The notes beneath the pieces were generated by a model. That model searched no databases, was not told where the DNA came from, and worked only from the letters and a program-made list of their open reading frames with translations. The position numbers were made by a program, and so were the translations under genes. Source: JAJFUV01 sp964384215 (GTDB lineage: Bacteria; Acidobacteriota; Terriglobia; Bryobacterales; Bryobacteraceae). Taken from it: 64,000 nucleotides of DNA. Shown here piece by piece: positions 15,880-24,505 of the stretch. Numbering within the stretch: the stretch's first letter is position 1; the number at the start of each line of letters is the position of its first letter. Location: positions 31,640 to 95,639 of the forward strand of contig CAYLLB010000018.1 of assembly GCA_964384215.1 (NCBI GenBank), given 5' to 3'.

Positions 15880-17964
15880 TCACGAACTCTTGATGCTAGC
15901 AGGAAGACGCAGCGAACTGCCGATCACGAACAGACTGCTTATTAGCATCAAAGCGGCCGCAAGGATCGGAGTAAGCCAACCTGATGCAGCGGCCGCCAGT
16001 GCGATGGCGTTGTAGCCGGCGGTCCACAACAGGTTCCGGACAGCGGTGCGGTGCGCGCGGCGCGCGAGTTCGAGAAGCCAGGGAAGGCGGTGCAGCCCCG
16101 GCTCCAGAAAAACGACCTCGGCTACCTCGCGTGCGACGTCGGTGCCTCCGGCCACGGCGAGCCCCACCTGGGCGGCCGCCAGCGCCGTAGCGTCGTTGAT
16201 GCCGTCGCCCGCCATGGCCACTGTGCGCCCGACCCGCTGCATCGCCTGGATGCGCACGGCTTTCTCCTGGGGCGTCAGCCTGCCCTCGTAATCGCCGATG
16301 CCGAGCGACGCCGCGACCTGGCCGGCGGTCTCGCGACGGTCGCCGCTCAGCAGGAGCGTGCGAATCCCCATCTCGGTGCAGGCGCTCACGGCCGCGGGCG
16401 CGTCATGCGCGATCGAATCCTCCAGCCAAAGCGCCCCGGCCAGCTTGCCATCCACGGCGCAGTAGACCACGCCGTTCAAGCCGGCTCTCCTGTCGAGTTG
16501 TGCGCGCCACGTTGCGGGGACCTGTTCGACTTCGCGCTCGACCCAATCCGGTTGGCCCAGCAGGACGCGACGGCCACCGGCGAGCACCACCGCCACACCG
16601 AGCCCCGCCCGCACCGTCACTTTGTCGCGGGCCGGCGCGCTTATTCCGGCCTCGCTTGCATGTCGCGCGATGGCGCGTGAAACCGGGTGGAGCGAATCCT
16701 CGGCCGCCGCGGCGGCGAACGAGAGCAGCGCGCGTTCGTCGAAAGGTTCCGCGGGCAGAACCCCGGTAACGCGCAGGCGGCCCTCGGTGAGCGTGCCGGT
16801 CTTGTCGAAGGCCACCATGTCGACGCCCGCCAGCCGCTCCAGCGCTTCGGCCGAACGCACCAGGATCCCGTTCCTGGCAGCCGCCCCTATGGCGATGGTG
16901 TTCACCAGCGGAACGGCGATGCCCAGCGCGCAGGGGCAGGCTACAACAAGCACGCTCAGGCCGTTCATCCAGGCGCGCTCCGCCCCTCGGCTCCACCAGG
17001 CAATCGCCACGGCCGCCGCCAGCGCCACGGTGAGGGGGACGAACAACGCCGCCGCGCGGTCAGCCAGCCGCTCGATGTGAGAACGGCGTCCGAGGGCGTC
17101 TTCGACGCTCGCCACAATGCGCGCCACCATGGAGAAATCCGCCGGGTGCACACAGCGCACCTCAATCGCGCCGTCTACCACGAGCGAACCGGCGCTCACC
17201 GCGTCGCCCGGCGCGCGTCGGGCGGGTACCGGTTCGCCGGTGAGCATGGATTCATCCACAGCCGAGGCGCCGCGCTCGACGACGCCGTCCACGGGAATCC
17301 GCTCGCCCGCCAGCACCTGAATCAGGTCGCCCGGTTTCACCGCCGAGGCGTCCACCGTCAGCCAAGCCTCATCCCGGCGCACGCGGGCTGATGACGGCGC
17401 CAGCTCCATCAACTCCCGCACCGCGCGCCGGCCGCGCCTTCGCGCGTGCGCCTCGAGCAGGCGGCCGGTTGTCACCAGCAGCAGCACCATGCAAGCGGTG
17501 TCGAAGTAGATCTCGCCGGAACGCCGGATGACCGAAACCGCTGAAAAAACGAATGCCGTCCCGGCGCCCAGGGCGATGAGGCTGTCCATGGAGAACCGCA
17601 GCCGCCGCACGTCGCGCGCGAGCCCCGCGGCGTAAGGCGGAAACAGCAGCGCGAAGGCGGGCGCAGCCAGCAGCAAAGCCAGCGAACGTACCATTGCCAG
17701 GGCGTTCTGCGGCGGCGGAACCGCGCCGGGTGCCGCGAGCGAGTAGAGAAACAGGCTCAGCACCATGACGTTCATGGCGAAGAACCCCCCAAGCCCCAGG
17801 CGCAGGATCAGCGAACGGACAACGGCGACATTGGCCGCCCCGGGCGAAGCGGCCGAACCAAGCGCGGCTGCCATGATGGAGCAGCCCACGCAGCAATAGG
17901 CAGGCTCACGCCCTCCGGATGACGCCACCGGCAAACCACAGTGCGCGCAGGCAAGCATCGGCAT
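15880..17964 (-). CDS. Heavy-metal-translocating P1B-type ATPase
   Basis: A 694-residue P-type ATPase. It starts with a Cys-rich segment (CxxC at 6-9, CCVGC at 24-28) like the metal-binding N-terminus of CcoI/FixI-type pumps, but the usual ~65-residue HMA domain does not follow; transmembrane helices begin almost at once. Core motifs are intact: TGEPVPA in the actuator domain, CPCALGIAVP in the ion-path helix, the phosphorylated Asp in DKTGTLTEG (~385), LHPVSRA and GDGINDATALAAA. CPC points to Cu+ or a related soft metal. No cytochrome-oxidase assembly genes are near. The gene starts 18 bp after the PPK2 pair. Confidence 0.88.
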   Translation of the reverse strand: MPMLACAHCGLPVASSGGREPAYCCVGCSIMAAALGSAASPGAANVAVVRSLILRLGLGGFFAMNVMVLSLFLYSLAAPGAVPPPQNALAMVRSLALLLAAPAFALLFPPYAAGLARDVRRLRFSMDSLIALGAGTAFVFSAVSVIRRSGEIYFDTACMVLLLVTTGRLLEAHARRRGRRAVRELMELAPSSARVRRDEAWLTVDASAVKPGDLIQVLAGERIPVDGVVERGASAVDESMLTGEPVPARRAPGDAVSAGSLVVDGAIEVRCVHPADFSMVARIVASVEDALGRRSHIERLADRAAALFVPLTVALAAAVAIAWWSRGAERAWMNGLSVLVVACPCALGIAVPLVNTIAIGAAARNGILVRSAEALERLAGVDMVAFDKTGTLTEGRLRVTGVLPAEPFDERALLSFAAAAAEDSLHPVSRAIARHASEAGISAPARDKVTVRAGLGVAVVLAGGRRVLLGQPDWVEREVEQVPATWRAQLDRRAGLNGVVYCAVDGKLAGALWLEDSIAHDAPAAVSACTEMGIRTLLLSGDRRETAGQVAASLGIGDYEGRLTPQEKAVRIQAMQRVGRTVAMAGDGINDATALAAAQVGLAVAGGTDVAREVAEVVFLEPGLHRLPWLLELARRAHRTAVRNLLWTAGYNAIALAAAASGWLTPILAAALMLISSLFVIGSSLRLPASIKSS

Positions 17965-17982
17965 GAACTCAGGCAGGGCGTC

Positions 17983-18696
17983 TCACTGAAGCTTCTGCCG
18001 GACCGTCGTCGTCAGCGTGCGCAGCGCCTCGACGCGTGCCACCCACTTGGAATTGCCGGGGACCACCGTCCACGGCGCCGTGATCGTGCTGGTCTTGAGC
18101 AGCATCTCCTCGACGGCAGCTTCGTACTCGCCCCACTTCTTCCGGTTGCGCCAGTCTTCGTCGGTAAGCTTCCAGGCCTTGTAAGGATTGTCCTTGCGCG
18201 CCTCGAAGCGCCGCAGTTGCTCGTCCTGGCTGATGTGGATCCAGAACTTGACCAGGATCATGCCAAAGTCCACCAATTGGCGCTCGAATTCGTTGATCTC
18301 CCTGTAAGCGCGGCGCCACTCGGCTTCCGTGCAGAAACCTTCGACGCGCTCTACCAGCACACGCCCGTACCAGCTGCGGTCGAAGATCAGGATCTGTTTT
18401 TCTTCTGGCGCTTCCAAACGCCGCCAGAATCGATACAAATAGTGATGCGTCTTGTCTTCGCCCGCCGGGGCGGCAATGGGGAGCACTTCGTAGCCGCGCG
18501 GATCCAGCATTTGAGTGACGCGGCGTATATTGCCGCCCTTGCCGGCCGCGTCCCAGCCTTCGTAAAGCACGATGAGCGTCCGCTTCCGGCGATAGAGTTC
18601 CAACGCCAGTTCGCGCAATTCGAGCTGAAGCCTCAACAGGGAGCGCTCGTACTGGGGCCGCGTCAGTGTGCGTTTGAGGTCGACGGTTTCAAGCAT
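17983..18696 (-). CDS. ppk2: Polyphosphate kinase 2 family protein (second of pair)
   Basis: A 237-residue PPK2 protein with Walker A GWDAAGKGG (~50), the lid/base motif FDRSWYGRVLVERVE (~115) and a helical C-terminus. PPK2 enzymes move phosphate between polyphosphate and nucleotides. The start at 18696 (MLETVDLKR) gives an 8-bp overlap with the upstream PPK2 gene and mirrors that gene's MLEKIDLSK; the in-frame start at 18759 is less likely. The overlapping pair resembles the two halves of double-domain polyphosphate:AMP phosphotransferase (class II PPK2), split into two genes. Confidence 0.9.
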   Translation of the reverse strand: MLETVDLKRTLTRPQYERSLLRLQLELRELALELYRRKRTLIVLYEGWDAAGKGGNIRRVTQMLDPRGYEVLPIAAPAGEDKTHHYLYRFWRRLEAPEEKQILIFDRSWYGRVLVERVEGFCTEAEWRRAYREINEFERQLVDFGMILVKFWIHISQDEQLRRFEARKDNPYKAWKLTDEDWRNRKKWGEYEAAVEEMLLKTSTITAPWTVVPGNSKWVARVEALRTLTTTVRQKLQ

Positions 18697-19459
18697 GGCG
18701 GCGCCTCCCGGGCTTGGCTTCCGGTTGCGCTTGAGGGAGCGGCTTTCCTCTCTCCACAAGCGTCCGTTCGAGGCGCGCCACGATGGTCGAGAAGACTTTG
18801 TGGCGGGTCCAGCACCGGTCGGTGGCTTCCACCACTGTCCACGGCCCCCACTCGGTCTGGGTGCGTTCCAGCATGGCCTCGATGGCTTCTAAGTATTCCT
18901 CGTAATGCTTGTGATGCTTCCAGTCTTCCTTCTGCACGTGCCAGCTCTCGAGCGGATCGCGCTCCAGCCTGCGGAAACGGCGGCCCTGCTCTTTCTTGCT
19001 GATGTGCAGGAAGAACTTCATAATGACGTAACCGTCATCGGCGATAGTATGTTCGAAGTCAACGATGTCTTGATAGGCGCGCTTCCACAGTTTCGGCGCG
19101 ACCAGTTTCTCGACGCGTTCGACCAACACACGCCCGTACCAACTCCGGTCGAAGATCGCCATCTGGCCGTAGTTGGGCAACTTGACCCAAAAGCGCCACA
19201 GCCAGGGCAGGTGCTGCTCCATGGTGCGCGGACCGCGGATCGGGTGGAGGCGAAAGCCACGCGGCTCCAGGTGTTGCGTGAGATGGTTGACGGTGGATCC
19301 CTTGCCCGCCGCGTCCCAACCTTCAAAGACGATGACGCTGGGTATGCCGGCATCCCAGCAGGCTTTCTCGAGATCGTAGAGGCGGCGCTCTAACGCAGGC
19401 ATCTCCGCCTCGAACTGCTTCTTCGAGAGTTTCTTGGAGAGGTCGATCTTTTCCAACAC
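18689..19459 (-). CDS. ppk2: Polyphosphate kinase 2 family protein (first of pair)
   Basis: A 256-residue PPK2 paralogue. Walker A is FEGWDAAGKGS (~46), and FDRSWYGRVLVERVE is identical to the second copy. The copies diverge most in the stretch after Walker A (LTQHLEPRGF versus VTQMLDPRGY) and at the C-terminus, where this one has a basic Pro/Ala tail (QAQPEAKPGRRRHA). Both copies keep the P-loop and DRSWY residues, so both could be active, whereas in fused class II enzymes the N-terminal half is thought to be non-catalytic. It is first in a minus-strand unit, divergent from the VWFA gene 39 bp away. Confidence 0.9.
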   Translation of the reverse strand: MLEKIDLSKKLSKKQFEAEMPALERRLYDLEKACWDAGIPSVIVFEGWDAAGKGSTVNHLTQHLEPRGFRLHPIRGPRTMEQHLPWLWRFWVKLPNYGQMAIFDRSWYGRVLVERVEKLVAPKLWKRAYQDIVDFEHTIADDGYVIMKFFLHISKKEQGRRFRRLERDPLESWHVQKEDWKHHKHYEEYLEAIEAMLERTQTEWGPWTVVEATDRCWTRHKVFSTIVARLERTLVERGKPLPQAQPEAKPGRRRHA

Positions 19460-19498
19460 TTGCCGCTTATTCTACTATCATTGGAACGAGGTTAGCTC

Positions 19499-21085
19499 AT
19501 GCGACTTGTCAACTTACTCCTGTTCCCAGCTTTGCTCATGTCCCAGACCCCAGAACCGGTCATCCGCGTCACGACCCGCCTCGTCACGGTGAGTGTCGTG
19601 GTTCGCAGCAAGGGCCATCCCGTCACCGATCTCACCGCGCGCGACTTCGAGGTTTTCGATAGCGGCAAATCCCAAAAGATCGCGTTCTTCGCGATGAATT
19701 CGGCCGTTTCCGCCACGTCGGCGGCACCGCAGAAACCCAAGAACGTCTTCACCAACCGCGGCGAAGCGCAGTCCGAGGCGCCTTCGACGGCAACCGTGCT
19801 TCTTGTCGACGGCCTGAACACTGAATTTCCCGACCAGGCGTTCGCCCGGGATCACCTCCGGCGTTTTCTTGCAGGAATGAATCCCACCGAGCGGATCGCC
19901 ATCTACGCACTGGGGCGCCGCCTCAACGTGCTCCACGATTTCAGCGACGACCGCGACCACCTCGCGAAGATAATCTCGCACTTCCGCGGCGAAATCGTCG
20001 GTGAATCGATCATGCCTGAAAACGATACGGGCGTCATCCAGATGTTGGACAAGCTCGACATGATGAAAAACGCCGACAAGAACGAGCAGGTGTATCGCGA
20101 AGGGTTGCGTGTGCAGAGGACCATCGCGGCGCTCGACGCCATTGCTAACCATTTGGCCAAACTGCCGGGGCGCAAGAACCTGATCTGGATTTCGGGGAGC
20201 TTCCCCATCTATCCGGGCTTCCAGGTGGTCACTCGAAAGTTTGAGACCTCGCGGCAGAGATCATTCACCGCGGAGGTGGCGCGCACCACCCGCCTGTTCA
20301 GTGATGCCAACATGGCCATCTATCCGGTGGACGTCCGCGGCATGTTCAGCACCGATCGTTACGGCGCCGACGGTCAGTATAGGATCCGGCGGTCCCAGAT
20401 CGAGACCATCCAGTCTCCATTTCACGCCGACAACCGTGACGCCATGAAGATGCTGGCCGACGGCACCGGCGGGGTGATGTTCAAGGACACCAACGACTTG
20501 AGCAAGGCGCTTCGACAAGCCATCGAAGACGCGCAGGTGACCTACACGCTGGGTTTCTATCCGGACCAGGATTCGTTGGACGGGAAGTACCACGAATTGA
20601 ATGTGAAGATCGCCCGCAAGGGACTCGATGTGCGCCATCGCAAGGGGTACATGGCGGTGAAGGACACCGCCCTTGGCGCGGAAGAGCGGAAGGCGATGCT
20701 GCGGGACACGTTGTGGAGTCCGCTGGAAGCTTCCTCGATCGAGATCGTCGCCCGCGCGGATGCACACGACGAGGTCGTGGATCTTGCGCTGTCGATCAAT
20801 CCCGAGACGTTCACCCTGGAGCAGAAGCAGGACCGTTGGGTGGGAGGTCTCGACGTGTACCTGACGCAGTGCGACACGCAAGGCAAAGAGTTGGAGACGA
20901 CGCGAGACACAGTCGACTTGAGTCTGACCGCCGGCCGGTACGCGACGCGCCAGTCCAACTGGCTGGCCATGGCCAAGACGGTGCGCCCCAAACCGGAGGC
21001 CATCGAGCTTCGCGTGATCGTGCAGGACAGGCCCACCGGGGCGCTCGGTTCAGTTCACATCCCGTTGAGCAGGCTAAAAAAATAA
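19499..21085 (+). CDS. VWFA-related protein of the acidobacterial TIGR03436 type
   Basis: A 528-residue exported protein. After a short signal sequence (MRLVNLLLFPALLMSQ), residues 25-60 have the conserved opening of this family, VTVSVVVRSKGHPVTDLTA followed by DFEVFDSGK. A von Willebrand A-like domain follows: VLLVDGLNT (~101), then an LIWISGSFP strand and YPVDVRG, ending near residue 355 at YTLGFYPD. MIDAS-type residues are partly visible (DGLNT). The remaining ~170 residues are beta-rich. The family is expanded in Acidobacteria; its function is unknown, with extracellular protein binding the best guess. The sigma-factor gene begins 105 bp downstream. Confidence 0.85.
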   Translation: MRLVNLLLFPALLMSQTPEPVIRVTTRLVTVSVVVRSKGHPVTDLTARDFEVFDSGKSQKIAFFAMNSAVSATSAAPQKPKNVFTNRGEAQSEAPSTATVLLVDGLNTEFPDQAFARDHLRRFLAGMNPTERIAIYALGRRLNVLHDFSDDRDHLAKIISHFRGEIVGESIMPENDTGVIQMLDKLDMMKNADKNEQVYREGLRVQRTIAALDAIANHLAKLPGRKNLIWISGSFPIYPGFQVVTRKFETSRQRSFTAEVARTTRLFSDANMAIYPVDVRGMFSTDRYGADGQYRIRRSQIETIQSPFHADNRDAMKMLADGTGGVMFKDTNDLSKALRQAIEDAQVTYTLGFYPDQDSLDGKYHELNVKIARKGLDVRHRKGYMAVKDTALGAEERKAMLRDTLWSPLEASSIEIVARADAHDEVVDLALSINPETFTLEQKQDRWVGGLDVYLTQCDTQGKELETTRDTVDLSLTAGRYATRQSNWLAMAKTVRPKPEAIELRVIVQDRPTGALGSVHIPLSRLKK

Positions 21086-21190
21086 CCACCAGCACGGATG
21101 TGGGCTCACGCCCCGCTTCGGGTTACACTCAAAGTACCTGCGGCAGACTTTTTCCGGCCCGTGGGCGTCATTAGACAAGGAGCCGACGAT

Positions 21191-21739
21191 TTGATCTTCC
21201 GGGAAGTCGAGGATCGCGACCTCATAAAGAGGGCGCGCCGGGGGCAGGTCGAAGCGTACAACTTATTGGTTTCCCGCTGGGAGAAGCGGATTTACAACTA
21301 CATTCTCCGGCTGGTGGGAGACCGTGAGGACGCTCTCGACGCGACCCAGGATACGTTTCTCAAAGCGTATCAGAGCCTCGGCAAACTGGAGGACGAGGAG
21401 CGTTTCGCTCCCTGGCTGTTTCGTATTGCGCACAACGAGGCATACTCGCTGCTGCGCAAGCGGCGGCCGGAGGGGGAAATGCCCGCGGAGATAGCCGAAG
21501 GACCCGAGCGGCCCCGGCTGTATCCGGTCGAATTGAGGTTGGCGGTGAAAGGCGCGCTGGGCAGGTTGAGCGATGAGCAACGCGAGGCCGTGGTACTGAA
21601 GATTTACCAGGGCTTCAAGTTCGAGGAGATGGCCCAGGTTCTCGGCTGCCCGGTCTCGACGGTGAAATCGCGGCTGTACACGGCGCTTGAACTGCTAAAA
21701 GCCGAGTTGGCTCCGATTGACGCACGGGGTGTCGAATGA
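21191..21739 (+). CDS. ECF-type RNA polymerase sigma factor
   Basis: A 182-residue sigma factor with region 2 (AYNLLVSRWEKRIYNYILRL, then DALDATQDTFLKAYQSL) and region 4 (LSDEQREAVVLKIYQGFKFEEMAQ, then VKSRLYTALELLK). The TTG at 21191 is the best start because AAGGAG sits 8 nt upstream (21177-21182) and the protein then begins at IFREVEDRDLI; upstream in-frame starts at 21098 and 21161 lack a ribosome-binding site. Its stop overlaps the ATG of the anti-sigma gene (ATGA). It heads an unbroken run into the type II secretion genes and is likely to direct RNA polymerase to envelope or secretion promoters, perhaps including its own. Confidence 0.9.
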   Translation: MIFREVEDRDLIKRARRGQVEAYNLLVSRWEKRIYNYILRLVGDREDALDATQDTFLKAYQSLGKLEDEERFAPWLFRIAHNEAYSLLRKRRPEGEMPAEIAEGPERPRLYPVELRLAVKGALGRLSDEQREAVVLKIYQGFKFEEMAQVLGCPVSTVKSRLYTALELLKAELAPIDARGVE

Positions 21740-22314
21740 AGTGCACGTCGTTTGATTTGAATGCTTACTATTTTGGCGAGCTGCCCGCGGACGAGCGCCG
21801 CGGTGCGGAAGAGCACGTAGCAGCTTGCGCCGCTTGCCGCGCAGAACTGGAGCGGCTGCGGGTAACCCAGACGGCGCTCGCGTCAATCCCGGACGAGGAG
21901 ATTCCACAGCGCGTCGCTTTCGTCTCCGACAAAGTCTTCGAACCGAATTGGTGGCAGCGTTTGTGGCGTCCCGGTCCTCAGTGGGCGGTGGTTTCGGCCG
22001 GGCTGATAGCCGCTGCCATCCTGCTTCACGGCTATATGTACCGGCCCGCGGCGGCCCCGGCGGTCGAGGCGCAAGTGATCGAAACGCGCGTCGAGGCGGA
22101 GCTGGCTCGGCGGTTACCGGTGGCGCTGGACCAAGCGGTCTCGCGCCTGGAAGCGCGCCATCAGGCGCAGGTCCGCGAGGCGGTGGCGGCCGTTGAGAAG
22201 CGCGCCGAGATCGAGAGGAAAGCGCAGATGGCGGCTTTCGAAGAGAACCTCGACGTGCTGCGCAAACGCTTCAACGTGATGTACCTGGCCAGCGCCAACA
22301 TGGGAGGACGCTGA
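21736..22314 (+). CDS. Membrane anti-sigma factor with zinc-finger (ZAS) motif
   Basis: A 192-residue protein. Residues 1-45 form an anti-sigma domain with the HxxxCxxC zinc motif (HVAACAACRAE), YYFGELPADERRGAEEH being the usual lead-in. One membrane helix spans ~82-101 (WAVVSAGLIAAAILLHGYMY). The C-terminal ~85 residues are a charged helix likely to form a coiled coil in the periplasm. It should hold the ECF sigma factor inactive at the membrane until a signal arrives. It overlaps its neighbours by 4 bp and 1 bp. Confidence 0.87.
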   Translation: MKCTSFDLNAYYFGELPADERRGAEEHVAACAACRAELERLRVTQTALASIPDEEIPQRVAFVSDKVFEPNWWQRLWRPGPQWAVVSAGLIAAAILLHGYMYRPAAAPAVEAQVIETRVEAELARRLPVALDQAVSRLEARHQAQVREAVAAVEKRAEIERKAQMAAFEENLDVLRKRFNVMYLASANMGGR

Positions 22315-22862
22315 TGAAACGCCTGTTTACGCTGGCGCTGCTGCTTGGCGGAGCTCTGTGGGTGGGCGCGGCGGACAAGCCGCGCGTCAGCCGGGCGGCT
22401 TTGGCGCCCCTGGAGAGGTCCTTCGACCAGCGTCTGGATGGATGGAGCGTCGACGAGCCGGTGATGCTGCTCGGCACGACGCGCGGCGTGTATCTGGAAG
22501 GATACGGGGCGGTCTTCACGGCGGAAATGAACCTCATGCCCGGCCCGACGATTTCTCCCTTTCAGCCGACTATTCGCAAGGAGAGCATCGTTCGCGTTCA
22601 TCAGAGAAAGGTGGAGCGGCTGCCGAGGCTGCGCGAACAGATGAAGGAGATGCTGGTGGCCAGCGCCCAGTCGCTGGATACCGTGCCGCTGGATGAGAAG
22701 ATCGTCGTCGGTGTCACGCTATTTCACTATTCCTGGGAAGATGTGAGCGGCGTGCCGGCCCAGATCGTCATGCAGGCGCAACGGCGGTTGCTGGTGGACT
22801 ACTCGCTCAAACGTATTGATCGTGCCGCGCTCGAAGCCGGCATCCGGACCGAGGAACTCTAG
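22314..22862 (+). CDS. Small exported protein of the sigma/secretion operon, unknown function
   Basis: A 182-residue protein with signal peptide MKRLFTLALLLGGALWVGA. The mature part is mixed alpha/beta with GTTRGVYLEGYGAVFTAEMN and a helix rich in Arg, Glu and Met (RKVERLPRLREQMKEMLV). I do not recognise a domain. Its start overlaps the anti-sigma stop (TGATG) and its stop overlaps the gspE GTG, so it is translated as part of the series. The position suggests a periplasmic sensor or partner for the anti-sigma factor, or a secretion accessory; both are inferences. Confidence 0.75.
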   Translation: MKRLFTLALLLGGALWVGAADKPRVSRAALAPLERSFDQRLDGWSVDEPVMLLGTTRGVYLEGYGAVFTAEMNLMPGPTISPFQPTIRKESIVRVHQRKVERLPRLREQMKEMLVASAQSLDTVPLDEKIVVGVTLFHYSWEDVSGVPAQIVMQAQRRLLVDYSLKRIDRAALEAGIRTEEL

Positions 22863-24505
22863 TGCCCATGCGCCTCGGCGAGATGCTCATCGAACGGCGG
22901 CTCATCGAGCCGGAGGACCTGGACAGGGCGCTGGAGATCCAGAAGGAACGGAGCGAGAAGATCGGCAAGATCCTGGTCGATCTGGGCTTCATCGCCATGC
23001 ACGACGTGCTGGCCACGCTATCGGATCAGCTCGCCATCCCGCTGGTTACAATCGAGGCGGCGCCGCCCTCCGATCCCACCCTCGACGGCCTTGCGCCGCG
23101 CTTCCTGCGCCAGTCGCGTTGCTTGCCGGTGGAGCTAAAGGATTCCACGCTCACCCTGGCCATGGCGGACCCGCTGGACTTCGAGACCATCTCGGCCGTG
23201 CGCGGTTTCACGGGTCTGAAGGTTGAGCCGGTGCTGGCCAGCGAACAGGAAATTCTGGATGCCGTCGACAAGTACTACGGCGAAAGCGAGAAGCAGGAGC
23301 AGGAGATTGAAGGCGATGCCGCGGCGGCCAGCGAGGACCTGGAGCACCTGCGCGACATGGCCAGCGAGGCGCCCGTCATCCGCCTGGTGAATGCCATGAT
23401 CGCCCAGGCCGTGGAGAAGCGCGCCAGCGACATTCACATCGAGCCGTTCGAGAAGGAGTTCCGCGTAAGATACCGCGTGGACGGCGTGCTCTACCCGCAG
23501 GACGCCCCGCCCCGCGAACTGAAGGCCGCCGTCATCAGCCGTGTCAAACTGATGGCCAAGCTGAACATCGCCGAGCGGCGCCTGCCGCAGGACGGCCGCA
23601 TCAAGATCAAGATCCTGGGGCGCGAGGTGGACCTGCGCGTCTCCACGCTGCCCACTCTTTACGGCGAAAGTGTTGTCATGCGCCTGTTGGATCGATCGGC
23701 GGGCGATTTCTATGATCTTCTGAAGCTTGGCTTCGACGACAAGATGCTCCGCCGCATGGAGTACTTCACCTCGCTGCCGCACGGAATCTTCCTGGTCACC
23801 GGTCCCACGGGCAGCGGTAAGTCGACCACACTCTATTCGGCGCTCAAGCGCATTAACCAGACCGACAAGAAAATCATCACCATCGAGGACCCGGTCGAGT
23901 ACCAGATGGACGGTATCAACCAGATCCACGTGAATCCCCAGATCGGGTTGACGTTTGCCAGCGGCTTGCGCCACATCGTGCGCCAGGACCCGGACGTCAT
24001 CATGGTGGGCGAAATCCGCGACCGCGAGACGGCCGACATTGCCATCCGGGCCGCGCTCACCGGACACTTCGTCTTCTCGACCCTGCATACCAACGATGCG
24101 CCCAGCGCCATCACGCGCCTCACCGACATGGGCGTGGAGAGTTATTTGATTACATCCTCGGTTACGGCGGTGCTTGCGCAGAGATTGGTGCGGGTCATTT
24201 GCCGGAATTGCAAGACTGAGGCGGGCGAGCGCATGACGCCGCTCGGAGAGCGTATCACCACTTATCGCGGCGCCGGTTGCGATCAATGTTACGGCTCCGG
24301 CTTCACTGGCCGCGTGGGTATCTTCGAGCTGATGGAGATCGACGACGAGATCCGCAAGCTGATCATGGAGAACGGGGACGCCGTGGCTATCACGGCCGTG
24401 GCGCGGCGCAACGGGATGCGCAACCTGCGCGAGGACGGTTGGCTGAAGGTGCGCGAGGGCGTCACAACTCCCGAGGAAGTGATGCGCGTCACCCAGGAAT
24501 TCTGA
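22862..24505 (+). CDS. gspE: Type II secretion ATPase GspE
   Basis: A 547-residue secretion ATPase. Residues 1-150 are the N1/N2 (MshEN-type) region that binds the inner-membrane platform. Walker A is GPTGSGKSTTL (~314), the Asp box TIEDPVE follows, Walker B is VIMVGEIRDRE (~380) and the His box STLHTNDAPSAI. A four-Cys zinc module is present (CRNC ... CDQC, ~446-479), as in GspE and PilB. The GTG start at 22862 overlaps the previous stop; ATG at 22868 is an alternative. It powers pseudopilus assembly at the cytoplasmic face. Confidence 0.95.
   Translation: MPMRLGEMLIERRLIEPEDLDRALEIQKERSEKIGKILVDLGFIAMHDVLATLSDQLAIPLVTIEAAPPSDPTLDGLAPRFLRQSRCLPVELKDSTLTLAMADPLDFETISAVRGFTGLKVEPVLASEQEILDAVDKYYGESEKQEQEIEGDAAAASEDLEHLRDMASEAPVIRLVNAMIAQAVEKRASDIHIEPFEKEFRVRYRVDGVLYPQDAPPRELKAAVISRVKLMAKLNIAERRLPQDGRIKIKILGREVDLRVSTLPTLYGESVVMRLLDRSAGDFYDLLKLGFDDKMLRRMEYFTSLPHGIFLVTGPTGSGKSTTLYSALKRINQTDKKIITIEDPVEYQMDGINQIHVNPQIGLTFASGLRHIVRQDPDVIMVGEIRDRETADIAIRAALTGHFVFSTLHTNDAPSAITRLTDMGVESYLITSSVTAVLAQRLVRVICRNCKTEAGERMTPLGERITTYRGAGCDQCYGSGFTGRVGIFELMEIDDEIRKLIMENGDAVAITAVARRNGMRNLREDGWLKVREGVTTPEEVMRVTQEF

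Noticed and set aside
23135..24286. A 383-codon minus-strand frame across gspE
   Set aside because: Antisense to conserved GspE motifs; composition (His, Gly, Gln) is typical of a shadow frame.
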